Notes: generated from the sequence alone by a model not told the origin. DNA of 64,000 nt from Pectobacterium sp. CFBP8739 (GCF_013449375.1 NZ_JACDRR010000025.1:20697-84696), one strand, 5' to 3'. Numbered from the stretch's first letter, positions 53,790 through 61,608 are shown. Translations and numbers: made by a program.

Positions 53790-53981
53790 TTAATGACTCA
53801 TCCCTTCTTGTGTATCCGTCTCCGGCGTATGAAGAATTCGGTATAGGTTATCTAATCGCTCTGCCAACACGAACGTTAAGATCTCTTTCGATTCTGGATG
53901 GTTCAATTCAACAATAGCGTAAGCCAGCGCACGACACTGATCGAGCGCTTCTTCGGGTTCTAACGGCGTGTTATCAAACAT
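53790..53981 (-). CDS. Small acidic protein of the Icd-like module
   Basis: A 63-aa protein starting MFDNTPLEPEEALDQCRA at 53981. Its ATG overlaps the stop of the upstream Icd-like gene (ATGTTTGA, 8 nt), which implies coupled translation. It is predicted all-helical and acidic. Proteins of this kind pair with Icd-like proteins in enteric prophages and satellites; I know no function. The frame extends upstream without a start that makes sense. Confidence 0.65.
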   Translation of the reverse strand: MFDNTPLEPEEALDQCRALAYAIVELNHPESKEILTFVLAERLDNLYRILHTPETDTQEGMSH

Positions 53982-54162
53982 GGCGTACCTCTTGAGCAAG
54001 CAGGCGGCCAGCGAAGACCATGACATGACCATCAGGGGAATGCTCCCGCGCCTGACGTTCGGTGGTAGCGATAATATGCACGACACATTGGGAAGAGATT
54101 CCCAAAGCAAGAAAGCGATACTGAAATTCGGGGCGAGTTTGGGTAGACTGGATATCAGCCAT
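53974..54162 (-). CDS. Icd-like host division inhibitor-family protein
   Basis: A 62-aa protein with the C-terminal signature GHVMVFAGRLLAQEVRHV, seen in phage Icd/Ash-type proteins described as host cell-division inhibitors. The start at 54162 follows GGAG by 8 nt. It is first of a two-gene minus-strand unit, divergent from a YlcI/YnfO-like gene across repeated operator-like sites. It may be a remnant of a phage satellite: no integrase, replication or capsid gene is present in the window. The division-inhibitor role is by family label only. Confidence 0.6.
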   Translation of the reverse strand: MADIQSTQTRPEFQYRFLALGISSQCVVHIIATTERQAREHSPDGHVMVFAGRLLAQEVRHV

Positions 54163-54232
54163 AGTGTTAGCTCCAATAACATTGTGGTTAGAGGCCCGGT
54201 TAGTGCTCCAACACTGCCGGGCTTCGTATTTT

Positions 54233-54330
54233 ATAGGTGAATCGCACCTATGCAGCTAACATTACGCCCAAGTGAATCGCACCTCAAGGTATTTTTTAGA
54301 ATTATTTTTACGTATACTGGATCGCACTTA
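54233..54330. promoter_or_regulatory. Repeated operator-like sites in the divergent gap
   Basis: GTGAATCGCACCT occurs at 54237-54249 and 54272-54284, and a related TGGATCGCACTT at 54318-54329. The first copy is inside a perfect 7-bp inverted repeat (ATAGGTG 54233-54239, CACCTAT 54245-54251). The arrangement between divergent small phage-type genes suggests operators of a local repressor. Confidence 0.55.
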
Positions 54331-54348
54331 GTGCATGGAGATCCAGCA

Positions 54349-54534
54349 ATGGCAACGGGTTCAATTAACAACAAATCACAGCAGTTGAATGCAAGATTCC
54401 CGCACGACGTTGTTGCTGAAATGGAAAGCAGTCTTGAAGCTGGTGAGACAAAGGCGCAATTCATCATCACCGCAGTAAAAAGCGAGATCAAACGCCGCCA
54501 GCGAAAACAGCCTAAAAATGAATCTAAAGACTGA
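54349..54534 (+). CDS. YlcI/YnfO-family small DNA-binding-like protein
   Basis: A 61-aa protein (MATGSINNKSQQLNARFP...) of the prophage-associated YlcI/YnfO family, which looks like a ribbon-helix-helix: a short strand with QQLNARFP, then two helices and a basic tail (IKRRQRKQPK). GGAG lies 8 nt before the ATG. It may bind the repeated sites just upstream and regulate the divergent pair. This role is inferred. Confidence 0.65.
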   Translation: MATGSINNKSQQLNARFPHDVVAEMESSLEAGETKAQFIITAVKSEIKRRQRKQPKNESKD

Positions 54535-54620
54535 GTGGTGTTGGCGGTAGGGTTATATCGACCGGTTGAATACAAAACCAGAAGTAGGCATTTCTAACAT
54601 TACAGCGAGTCAATTACTAA

Positions 54621-54749
54621 ATGGCAGGCTATGACTCCGACATAGAAAGTCGCATTTTTGAAATCACCTTAGTTTGGAATACTGTGGTAAAAGGATGGCA
54701 GGATAAATCTACATCACCTGACACTTGTAAAGAAAGAAATCTAGGCTAA
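54621..54749 (+). CDS. Possible 42-aa ORF in front of the DUF262 gene
   Basis: ATG at 54621 opens 42 codons (MAGYDSDIESRIFEITLVWN...) that stop 14 nt before the DUF262 gene. The ribosome site is poor (GCGAG 12 nt away). The peptide is amphipathic and acidic at the start. I recognise no family; it could be a small partner, a truncated gene or chance. Confidence 0.3.
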   Translation: MAGYDSDIESRIFEITLVWNTVVKGWQDKSTSPDTCKERNLG

Positions 54750-54763
54750 TAAAGGATTATAGG

Positions 54764-56452
54764 ATGTCAAAAAACATTACTGGGGCAGAATATTCCCTCT
54801 CTAAAATATTCAGTTCAGACTTTGACTATGAAATACCACCTTATCAGCGCCCATATGCTTGGACACCCGAAGAGGCTGGTGAGTTATTTGATGATTTGAA
54901 CGATTTTTATCATTACGAAAAAGAAGAAAGTTACTTTCTTGGTAGTATTGTACTCATCAAACAAGAGAGTAAACCTCATGCTCAGGTCATTGATGGACAA
55001 CAGCGTTTGACAACACTGACGATTTTAATCGCAGCTCTTACTTCATTAATCGACGATAGAGAGGCTAGAGATGAATGTTTTTCTTATATTCAAGAACCGG
55101 GGAAACGCCTGCAAGGCATTCCAGCTAAGCCTCGTTTAGCACTGCGTCATCGTGATCGAGAATTTTTTGCAAAGACAGTTCAAGCTCTCGAATTTGAAAA
55201 TCTTGCAAGTCTTGACCCAGCCACGTTAGAAAATGAGTCTCAAGTTAATATTCAGAAAAATGCTTTTCTACTACAAAATAAATTGCAGAAGACATTTTCC
55301 AACACAGAAGATCTAATTAATTTTGGTGTATTTTTGATGACACGCTGTTTTTTGGTGGCAGTGACATCACCAAGTCAGCAGTCTGCATTTAGAGTATTTT
55401 CTGTACTTAATAACCGAGGTATGGATCTATTACCATCTGATCTGATAAAGGCTGACGCAATCGGTAAGATTATTGAGTCAAAACGTGATTCCTTTAATGA
55501 TAAATGGGAAGAAATTGAAGTCAATACCGGGCGAAGAGGGTTAAATGACCTTCTTACATACATTAGAATGATCTATGCTAAAACCAAAGCAAAACGAGTG
55601 TTATTAGAAGAATTTCGGGAACATGTTCAATCAAAAATTCATGATCCTGAAGTATTAATCGGTAAGGTAATCGCACCTTATGCAGATGCTTATTTAATAT
55701 CACGAGATATCAATTATGTATCATCTAAAAATGCAGAAGATATTAATCAGTTCCTTTATTGGCTTAACCGAATTGATAACTCAGACTGGCAACCAGTTGT
55801 TATCCAGTTTTTAGCTAAATTTGGTTCTAATAGTTCAGCTGTTTTAGATTTTATGTTCCGATTAGAGCGATTAGCTGCAAAATTACATATATGTGCGGCT
55901 AATATCAATGATCGTATTGATCGATATGCAAAAATACTTATTGAGTTAGACATAGCCTCTACACCTGATATAGAATCAGTGAATTTATCAGAAAAAGAAA
56001 TTAATGACTTTATTAAAGAGATTAACGGTGACATTTATCGATTAACACCTCGCAGACGTAATTATATTATTTTACGGGTTGACTCTTTTCTAACAGATAA
56101 GGCTGCAAAATACGATCACTCTATTTTGACTATTGAGCACGTTCTCCCACAAAAAGTGGAAGATGGAAGTGAATGGCAAGCTAATTGGCCTGATGAGGAG
56201 CAACGAAAAATATGGACACATCGGTTAGCTAATCTTGTACCATTAACACAGAGACGAAATTCCCAAGCATCCAATTTTGATTTTGAGCGTAAAAAAAACA
56301 CATACTTTGTGGGGAATAGTGGTGTGTCATCATACGTTTTAACAACTCAAGTACTAAATGAATCAGAATGGACACCATCGATTCTAGAAAAGCGACAACT
56401 AGGTTTAGTTGAATTATGTAAGGAACATTGGAAGCTAACTGTTAATCATTAA
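54764..56452 (+). CDS. DUF262-DUF1524 protein, probable type IV-like restriction nuclease
   Basis: A 562-aa cytoplasmic protein with the GmrSD/BrxU/SspE architecture. The N-terminal DUF262 has YEIPPYQRPYAW (22-33) and the nucleotide-handling motif DGQQRLT (77-83). The C-terminal DUF1524 HNH-type nuclease has ILTIEHVLPQ (His459) with HRLANLVPLT and QASNFDF (Asn490 and Asn504 as likely partners). In known relatives the DUF262 part binds NTP and the HNH part cuts modified phage DNA. AAAGGA 8 nt upstream is the ribosome site. The gene is much richer in A and T than its neighbours and lies after a phage-type module, so it was probably acquired. Target modification is unknown. Confidence 0.82.
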   Translation: MSKNITGAEYSLSKIFSSDFDYEIPPYQRPYAWTPEEAGELFDDLNDFYHYEKEESYFLGSIVLIKQESKPHAQVIDGQQRLTTLTILIAALTSLIDDREARDECFSYIQEPGKRLQGIPAKPRLALRHRDREFFAKTVQALEFENLASLDPATLENESQVNIQKNAFLLQNKLQKTFSNTEDLINFGVFLMTRCFLVAVTSPSQQSAFRVFSVLNNRGMDLLPSDLIKADAIGKIIESKRDSFNDKWEEIEVNTGRRGLNDLLTYIRMIYAKTKAKRVLLEEFREHVQSKIHDPEVLIGKVIAPYADAYLISRDINYVSSKNAEDINQFLYWLNRIDNSDWQPVVIQFLAKFGSNSSAVLDFMFRLERLAAKLHICAANINDRIDRYAKILIELDIASTPDIESVNLSEKEINDFIKEINGDIYRLTPRRRNYIILRVDSFLTDKAAKYDHSILTIEHVLPQKVEDGSEWQANWPDEEQRKIWTHRLANLVPLTQRRNSQASNFDFERKKNTYFVGNSGVSSYVLTTQVLNESEWTPSILEKRQLGLVELCKEHWKLTVNH

Positions 56453-56536
56453 TGAATCTAATAGAATAGATTCATAACTCGGCGAACTGAACTGTTCCCC
56501 CTTAAATAATATATAGAGCTGTTAGTATAATGCCTT

Positions 56537-56574
56537 GGTTGTGGCCTATCAGTTTTTTCTGATAGGTCACAACC
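56537..56574. terminator. 16-bp hairpin downstream of the DUF262 gene
   Basis: Arms 56537-56552 and 56559-56574 pair with one G-U, around a TTTTTT loop, 84 nt beyond the stop codon. No U-run follows the stem on either strand, so it may be an attenuated terminator or a remnant of a mobile-element end. Confidence 0.5.
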
Positions 56575-56634
56575 ATCAATTTCGGCCGCCCCGACGACAA
56601 AAAGCCGTCGGATTTAGCAGCAGCTAACCCAGAA

Positions 56635-57036
56635 TCAAAACACCTCAATCAGCTCAAACTCTTCAAACACCAGCAGCATATCTGGGGCGAAGGTGCCTCC
56701 TCGTTCGAAAAACGCCTGATGCGCTTGCTGCCAGAAAGCCAGGCTTTTGTCGCCTTCGCCCTCTTTCGCCGCCATCTCAGCAGTCACATCACAGTAGCGC
56801 ACCAGCGTTAACGAGCGCGTGCGGATTACGCAGGAAGGCTGTCCGGCACCGTCCAGAACGATGTTGTAATCGCCGACCTGTGGCGTTTCCTCGTTTTTAA
56901 ACGCGTGATACGAGCTACAGGTTGCCGTTTTATGCCCTTCGAGTACCAGTTGCAAAAGCTCATCCGCCAGCTCGGGGCTGTCACCAAATGACCAGCGCAA
57001 CGCGTCTGGATATTGCTCTAATCCTTGCTTGCTCAT
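56635..57036 (-). CDS. ASCH-domain protein
   Basis: A 133-aa cytoplasmic protein with the ASCH beta-barrel related to PUA. ADELLQLVLEGHKTATCSSY holds the conserved Lys-x-x-Thr-type pocket residues; VGDYNIVLDGAGQPSCVIRTR and the C-terminal LLVFEEFELIE follow. ASCH proteins bind RNA or nucleosides and some hydrolyse N4-acetylcytidine; no specific activity can be assigned. It stands alone between the accessory module and a gene stump. Confidence 0.85.
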   Translation of the reverse strand: MSKQGLEQYPDALRWSFGDSPELADELLQLVLEGHKTATCSSYHAFKNEETPQVGDYNIVLDGAGQPSCVIRTRSLTLVRYCDVTAEMAAKEGEGDKSLAFWQQAHQAFFERGGTFAPDMLLVFEEFELIEVF

Positions 57037-57084
57037 CGTCTTCCTCGGTTTATATGGCTATCATCGCTCTATTTTCTCACGCCA

Positions 57085-57186
57085 TCATAGCCGTAAAGCG
57101 GCGATCAGGTAATATCCTAGGAAGTTGAGAATCGCGGAACGGTGGAACAGGTTCTCTACGTTATAACTGGCGATGCGGAGCTTCAT
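57085..57186 (-). pseudogene. 5' stump of an endonuclease/exonuclease/phosphatase-family gene
   Basis: The ATG at 57186 follows AGGAGACAACA and encodes MKLRIASYNVENLFHRSAIL, the start of EEP-family proteins (the Asn of SYNVENLF is a catalytic-site residue). The frame then departs to unrelated sequence and stops after 33 codons. An intact gene would have about 300 or more codons. The deletion junction is near 57120. Confidence 0.65.
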
Positions 57187-57327
57187 TGTTGTCTCCTGCT
57201 GGGTAGTGGCAAAAGCAATGATGTCCTTTTGAGGATAGAAGCACATTGTGACAGTTGGTCAGCATTCCCAGCAGCAATAGACTTTTTCTATCGTTCTTTC
57301 ACTCAACATGGTTAAAACCTGACGGGC

Positions 57328-57393
57328 GCACTATATTCTCAACACATGCACTATATTCACTTCTGATATAAATCATCACACAACGTGATTTAT
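57328..57393. promoter_or_regulatory. Repeats upstream of the amino-acid binding protein gene
   Basis: A perfect 11-bp direct repeat GCACTATATTC at 57328-57338 and 57348-57358 (20 bp apart, two helical turns) is followed by an 8-bp inverted repeat with a 10-bp spacer, ATAAATCA (57368-57375) and TGATTTAT (57386-57393). These are placed for regulator binding near a promoter 80-145 nt upstream of the gene. The regulator is unknown. Confidence 0.45.
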
Positions 57394-57473
57394 AAACAGA
57401 TGTGTTGTCGCGTAGATTAATTATTAACAAAAGTTATAAGCGCATCACTGCCTACCACTCACAGGAATTCATA

Positions 57474-58241
57474 ATGAAAAAAATACGTTTTGCTTTACTG
57501 ACCAGCGCCCTGCTTGCTACCAGCGTATTCGCTCATGCCGATGACCTTAGCGCCATCAAGTCCACAGGGGTTATCAAGATCGGCACAGAAGGCACCTACG
57601 CGCCTTATACCTATCATGATAAATCAGGCCAGTTGGTTGGCTTCGATGTGGATATTGGCCGCGCGGTGGCAGAAAAGCTCGGCGTAAAAGCCCAGTTTAT
57701 TGAAGGACGTTGGGACGGCTTAATCGCCGGTATTGATGCCAAGCGCTACGATGCGGTCATCAATCAGGTTGGCATAACCAAAGAGCGCCAAGCCAAGTAT
57801 GATTTCTCCAAGCCGTATATCGATTCCAAAGCGGTGCTGGTTGTCCGTGGTGATAACACCACCATTAAAGATTTCAGCGATTTGAAAGGCAAAAAATCAG
57901 CACAAAGCCTGACCAGTAATTACTCTAAGCAAGCCACCAGCTACGGCGCAGACATTGTGCCGACGGATGGCTTTAACCAGTCGCTGGATCTGGTTCTCAG
58001 CGGCCGTGCGGACGCCACGTTGAACGACAATCTGTCATTCCTAGATTTCAAAAAGCAGAAACCGGATGCCAATGTGAAGATTGCAGCGACCTCAAAAGAC
58101 GGTGAACCTTCTGCGATTCTGGTACGTAAAAATCAGGAACCACTGGTGGAAGCATTGAATAAAGCTCTGGATGAAATTAAAGCAGACGGCACCTATAAAA
58201 CCATATCTGTGCGATACTTCGGGGAGGATGTTTCTCAATAA
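57474..58241 (+). CDS. Amino-acid ABC transporter substrate-binding protein (cystine-like)
   Basis: A 255-aa periplasmic binding protein of the polar amino-acid family. The signal peptide is residues 1-21 (MKKIRFALLTSALLATSVFAH then A). The SBP family 3 core includes GTYAPYTYHDKSGQLVGFDVD and the ligand-site VINQVGITKERQAKYDFSKPY, typical of cystine/cysteine binders of the FliY/TcyJ group. The start is the ATG at 57474 after an ACAGGA site. It pairs with the permease gene 42 nt downstream; no ATPase gene accompanies them. Confidence 0.88.
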   Translation: MKKIRFALLTSALLATSVFAHADDLSAIKSTGVIKIGTEGTYAPYTYHDKSGQLVGFDVDIGRAVAEKLGVKAQFIEGRWDGLIAGIDAKRYDAVINQVGITKERQAKYDFSKPYIDSKAVLVVRGDNTTIKDFSDLKGKKSAQSLTSNYSKQATSYGADIVPTDGFNQSLDLVLSGRADATLNDNLSFLDFKKQKPDANVKIAATSKDGEPSAILVRKNQEPLVEALNKALDEIKADGTYKTISVRYFGEDVSQ

Positions 58242-58283
58242 TCGCACTATTATTAGCGCATACCGCTATCGGAGCTCGTTTTC

Positions 58284-58949
58284 ATGCCGCCTTGGCTACA
58301 ACTCATGGCAGACTCCTTTTGGAGTCTGTTGTCTGCGGGACTTAAATTTACTGTCCCTCTGGCGATTCTGTCTTTCATCTTTGGCTTAGCCCTCGGTATT
58401 CTCATCGCGCTGGTTCGCCTTTATGGCCCCAAGCCGCTGAAATGGCTGGGTGATTTTTACGTTTGGGTTATTCGTGGCACGCCGTTACTGGTGCAGCTTT
58501 TCCTGATTTTTTATGGGCTGCCCAGCGCGGGGATTACTCTTGATGCCTTCCCCGCTGCGCTCATTGGTTTCACCATCAGCGTGGGTGCCTACAGTTCGGA
58601 AATCGTCCGTGGAGCCATTTTGTCTGTCCCGAAAGGCCAATGGAATGCGGCTTATTCTCTCGGTATGAATGGCAGGCAAGCGATTCGCTGGGTCATCTTT
58701 CCGCAATCCGTTTTCGTGTCGCTACCGCCGCTTTCCAATACGTTTATTTCCTTGATCAAGGATACGTCGCTGGCTGCCGTGATCACCGTACCGGAGATGT
58801 TTTTATCCGCTCAGCGCATCGTTTCCGTTACCTATGAGCCTCTAATTCTGTATATCGAAGCGGCGTTGATTTACCTGATGTTCAGCACCGTGTTGAGCCA
58901 GCTCCAGGTGAAACTCGAAAAGTATTATCAGCGCCATATCGCACACTAA
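58284..58949 (+). CDS. Amino-acid ABC transporter permease (cystine-like)
   Basis: A 221-aa inner-membrane permease of the HisMQ family, with about five helices and the coupling motif YSSEIVRGAILSVPKGQWNAAYSLGM (EAA loop). It resembles E. coli YecS/TcyL. It forms a two-gene unit with the binding protein. The ATPase must be encoded elsewhere or borrowed, for example from the AapP-type ATPase at 62721-63482 (inference). Confidence 0.88.
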   Translation: MPPWLQLMADSFWSLLSAGLKFTVPLAILSFIFGLALGILIALVRLYGPKPLKWLGDFYVWVIRGTPLLVQLFLIFYGLPSAGITLDAFPAALIGFTISVGAYSSEIVRGAILSVPKGQWNAAYSLGMNGRQAIRWVIFPQSVFVSLPPLSNTFISLIKDTSLAAVITVPEMFLSAQRIVSVTYEPLILYIEAALIYLMFSTVLSQLQVKLEKYYQRHIAH

Positions 58950-58956
58950 CATTCCC

Positions 58957-58989
58957 GCCATCAACCCACGCCACCGCTGGGCTGATGGC
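58957..58989 (+). terminator. Hairpin after the cystine-like permease
   Basis: A 12-bp stem (58957-58968 with 58978-58989, one mismatch) begins 8 nt after the stop codon. No U-run follows. Confidence 0.55.
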
Positions 58990-59138
58990 ACTACCCCCTC
59001 CCACTTAACATTCAGCCTTGCTCACTGTTCTCCACTCCTGATAAACGTGCAGAGTGGCTGAAGGCATCTCGCGCTCCCCATTTTGATGCACCAAAAAAGA
59101 GCACATTGCCCGATTTGCATTTATCGCGGTGCGCACAT

Positions 59139-59163
59139 ACCTAATTAGAATTACCTAGTTAGA
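59139..59163. promoter_or_regulatory. Direct repeat, possible operator upstream of aapJ
   Basis: ACCTAATTAGA (59139-59149) and ACCTAGTTAGA (59153-59163) differ at one base with a 14-bp period, and each is itself nearly palindromic. The site lies 176 nt upstream of aapJ, in a 389-nt gene-free gap. Confidence 0.4.
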
Positions 59164-59272
59164 TCAATAAGCATTCCTTTTCGTCTTCATTATCAATCAA
59201 ATAGAAAATTGGCATTTTATTTGCTTTGCTCTGCTCACGTCGGCATACCGACAGACAGGTAGGGTGCACTTT

Positions 59273-59310
59273 ATTGTGTACGCCAAAAACAATTGTGTAC
59301 TTCAAAAACA
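59273..59310 (+). repeat. 19-bp tandem duplication in the aapJ leader
   Basis: Units 59273-59291 and 59292-59310 (ATTGTGTACNNCAAAAACA) match at 17 of 19 positions and abut exactly. The second ends 28 nt before the aapJ start codon. Confidence 0.85.
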
Positions 59311-59338
59311 GCAAATAACTCTAGACGCTAGGATGATT

Positions 59339-60364
59339 ATGAAAAGAATAGTGATTTCTACTCTGGTTGCTGGCGCGTCACTCTTTGCCGCCATCAATCA
59401 AGCCCATGCGGGTGCAACACTGGACGCCATTCAGAAGAAAGGATTTGTGCAATGCGGTATCAGCGATGGCTTGCCCGGTTTTTCCTATGCAGACGCCAGC
59501 GGCAAATACTCCGGTATTGATGTTGACGTGTGTCGCGGCATTGCCGCAGCCGTATTCGGTGATGCCAATAAAGTAAAATACACACCGCTGACGGCGAAAG
59601 AACGCTTTACCGCGCTGCAATCTGGTGAAGTTGACGTACTGTCACGTAACACCACCTGGACGTCTTCCCGCGATGGCGGCATGGGTATGCTCTTTACCGG
59701 TGTCACTTACTACGACGGTATTGGCTTCCTGACGCACAACAAAGCAGGCTTAACCAGTGCAAAAGAGCTGGATGGCGCAACCGTTTGTATTCAGGCAGGT
59801 ACCGATACCGAGCTGAACGTCGCAGATTACTTCAAAACTCATAAAATGCAGTACACCCCTGTCACGTTCGACCGCTCTGATGAAAGCGCCAAAGCGCTGG
59901 AATCTGGCCGCTGCGATACGCTGGCATCCGACCAGTCACAACTGTACGCGCTGCGCATCAAGCTGAGCAAACCTGCTGAGTTTATCGTTCTGCCAGAAGT
60001 GATATCTAAAGAACCACTGGGCCCGGTGGTACGCCGTGGTGATGAAGAGTGGTTCTCTATCGTGCGCTGGACATTATTCGCCATGCTGAATGCCGAAGAG
60101 ATGGGCGTGACCTCGAAAAACGTCGATCAGTTGGCAGCAAAACCGACTACGCCAGATATGTCTCATCTGCTGGGTCACGAAGGCAGCTATGGTAAAGATC
60201 TCAAATTACCAAACGATTGGGCATTTAAAATCATCAAACAGGTCGGTAACTACGGCGAAATCTTCGAGCGTAATGTCGGTATGGGTAGCGAACTGAAAAT
60301 TAAGCGCGGCCTGAACGAACTGTGGAATAAAGGCGGGATCCAGTACGCGCCAACGGTACGTTAA
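59339..60364 (+). CDS. aapJ: General L-amino acid ABC binding protein AapJ/YhdW
   Basis: A 341-aa periplasmic binding protein of the broad-range Aap system. The signal peptide is residues 1-24 (MKRIVISTLVAGASLFAAIN, ending AHA). Conserved GFVQCGISDGLPGFS, VDVLSRNTTWTSSRD and VVRRGDEEWFSIVRW fit AapJ. The ATG at 59339 is favoured because AGGA lies 5 nt upstream; the ATG at 59333 overlaps that site. First gene of the operon equivalent to E. coli yhdWXYZ. Confidence 0.93.
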   Translation: MKRIVISTLVAGASLFAAINQAHAGATLDAIQKKGFVQCGISDGLPGFSYADASGKYSGIDVDVCRGIAAAVFGDANKVKYTPLTAKERFTALQSGEVDVLSRNTTWTSSRDGGMGMLFTGVTYYDGIGFLTHNKAGLTSAKELDGATVCIQAGTDTELNVADYFKTHKMQYTPVTFDRSDESAKALESGRCDTLASDQSQLYALRIKLSKPAEFIVLPEVISKEPLGPVVRRGDEEWFSIVRWTLFAMLNAEEMGVTSKNVDQLAAKPTTPDMSHLLGHEGSYGKDLKLPNDWAFKIIKQVGNYGEIFERNVGMGSELKIKRGLNELWNKGGIQYAPTVR

Positions 60365-60429
60365 TTATCAGAAAAAACCGGGCGCAGTCTATGGCTGCGC
60401 CCCTCAGTACCCCGTATCGAGGTTCCAGC

Positions 60430-61608
60430 ATGTTACAACGCCCAACCGTAAAAGGTGATTTATCACTGACTAATCCAGCGGTGCGCGCCTGGCTGTATCA
60501 AATTGTCGTTGTGATCGCGGTATTGGCTGTCGCAGCCTACCTGTTGCACAACACCGTGACCAATCTGGCACAGAGGGGCATCACCTCTGGCTTCGATTTC
60601 CTGAATAAAAGCGCCGGCTTTGGCATCGTCCAGCACCTGATTGACTATCAACAAGGTGACACTTACGCTCGCGTTTTCCTTGTTGGGCTATTCAACACGT
60701 TACTGGTTTCGGCATTGTGTATCGTGTTTGCGTCGATTCTCGGCTTCACAGTTGGCCTTGCTCGATTGTCCGATAACTGGCTATTACGGAAAATATCTAA
60801 CGTTTATATTGAGATATTCCGTAATATTCCACCGCTATTGCAGATCTTCTTCTGGTATTTTGCCGTACTACGAAATCTGCCGGGACCACGCCAGTCAATC
60901 AGCGCCTTTGATGTCGCTTTTCTCAGCAATCGTGGCTTCTATCTGCCCTCTCCTGAATTGGGGTCAGGTGCAGCGGCATTTTTTCTTTCTCTCATTATTA
61001 CGTTGGTCGTGACATGGAGCGTTTTTCGGCGTAACCAGCGCTATCATGCGTTAACCGGTCGACCACGCAGAACTTGGCCGTTGGCACTAGGCCTGTTGCT
61101 TGGGCTGTGTGCATTCAGCCATCTGATTTTTGGCGCGGCCTTTCACTGGGACATGCCGGAATTAAAAGGGTTTAATTTCCGTGGCGGTATGGTGCTTATC
61201 CCTGAACTGGCGGCATTAACCGTCGCACTCTCGGTTTATACCTCATCGTTTATCGCTGAGATCATTCGTTCAGGCATCCAATCGGTTTCCCACGGCCAGC
61301 ACGAAGCGGCACGTTCTCTCGGGTTGCCAAATCCCGTTACACTGCGCAAAGTGATCCTCCCACAGGCGCTGCGCGTCATCATTCCGCCACTCACCAGCCA
61401 GTACCTGAATATTGTGAAGAACTCTTCGCTGGCTGCCGCCATTGGCTATCCCGATATGGTGTCGCTGTTCGCAGGAACGGTTCTCAATCAGACCGGCCAG
61501 GCTATCGAAACCATCGCGATTACCATGTCGGTCTACCTCATTATCAGCCTGCTAATCTCACTGCTGATGAATCTGTATAACCGCAAGATCGCATTAGTCG
61601 AACGCTAA
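60430..61608 (+). CDS. aapQ: General L-amino acid ABC permease AapQ/YhdX
   Basis: A 392-aa inner-membrane permease with about eight helices; a long inserted loop (about 160-270) distinguishes AapQ-type permeases from short HisQ types. The coupling loop is SFIAEIIRSGIQSVSHGQHEAARSLG. I chose the ATG at 60430 (MLQRPTVKGD) because GAGG precedes it. It lies 65 nt after aapJ. Confidence 0.92.
   Translation: MLQRPTVKGDLSLTNPAVRAWLYQIVVVIAVLAVAAYLLHNTVTNLAQRGITSGFDFLNKSAGFGIVQHLIDYQQGDTYARVFLVGLFNTLLVSALCIVFASILGFTVGLARLSDNWLLRKISNVYIEIFRNIPPLLQIFFWYFAVLRNLPGPRQSISAFDVAFLSNRGFYLPSPELGSGAAAFFLSLIITLVVTWSVFRRNQRYHALTGRPRRTWPLALGLLLGLCAFSHLIFGAAFHWDMPELKGFNFRGGMVLIPELAALTVALSVYTSSFIAEIIRSGIQSVSHGQHEAARSLGLPNPVTLRKVILPQALRVIIPPLTSQYLNIVKNSSLAAAIGYPDMVSLFAGTVLNQTGQAIETIAITMSVYLIISLLISLLMNLYNRKIALVER

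Noticed and set aside
53740..54240. tRNA attachment site or phage att repeat next to fis
   Set aside because: I looked for a tRNA 3' end or a flanking direct repeat around the accessory module and saw none that I could support.
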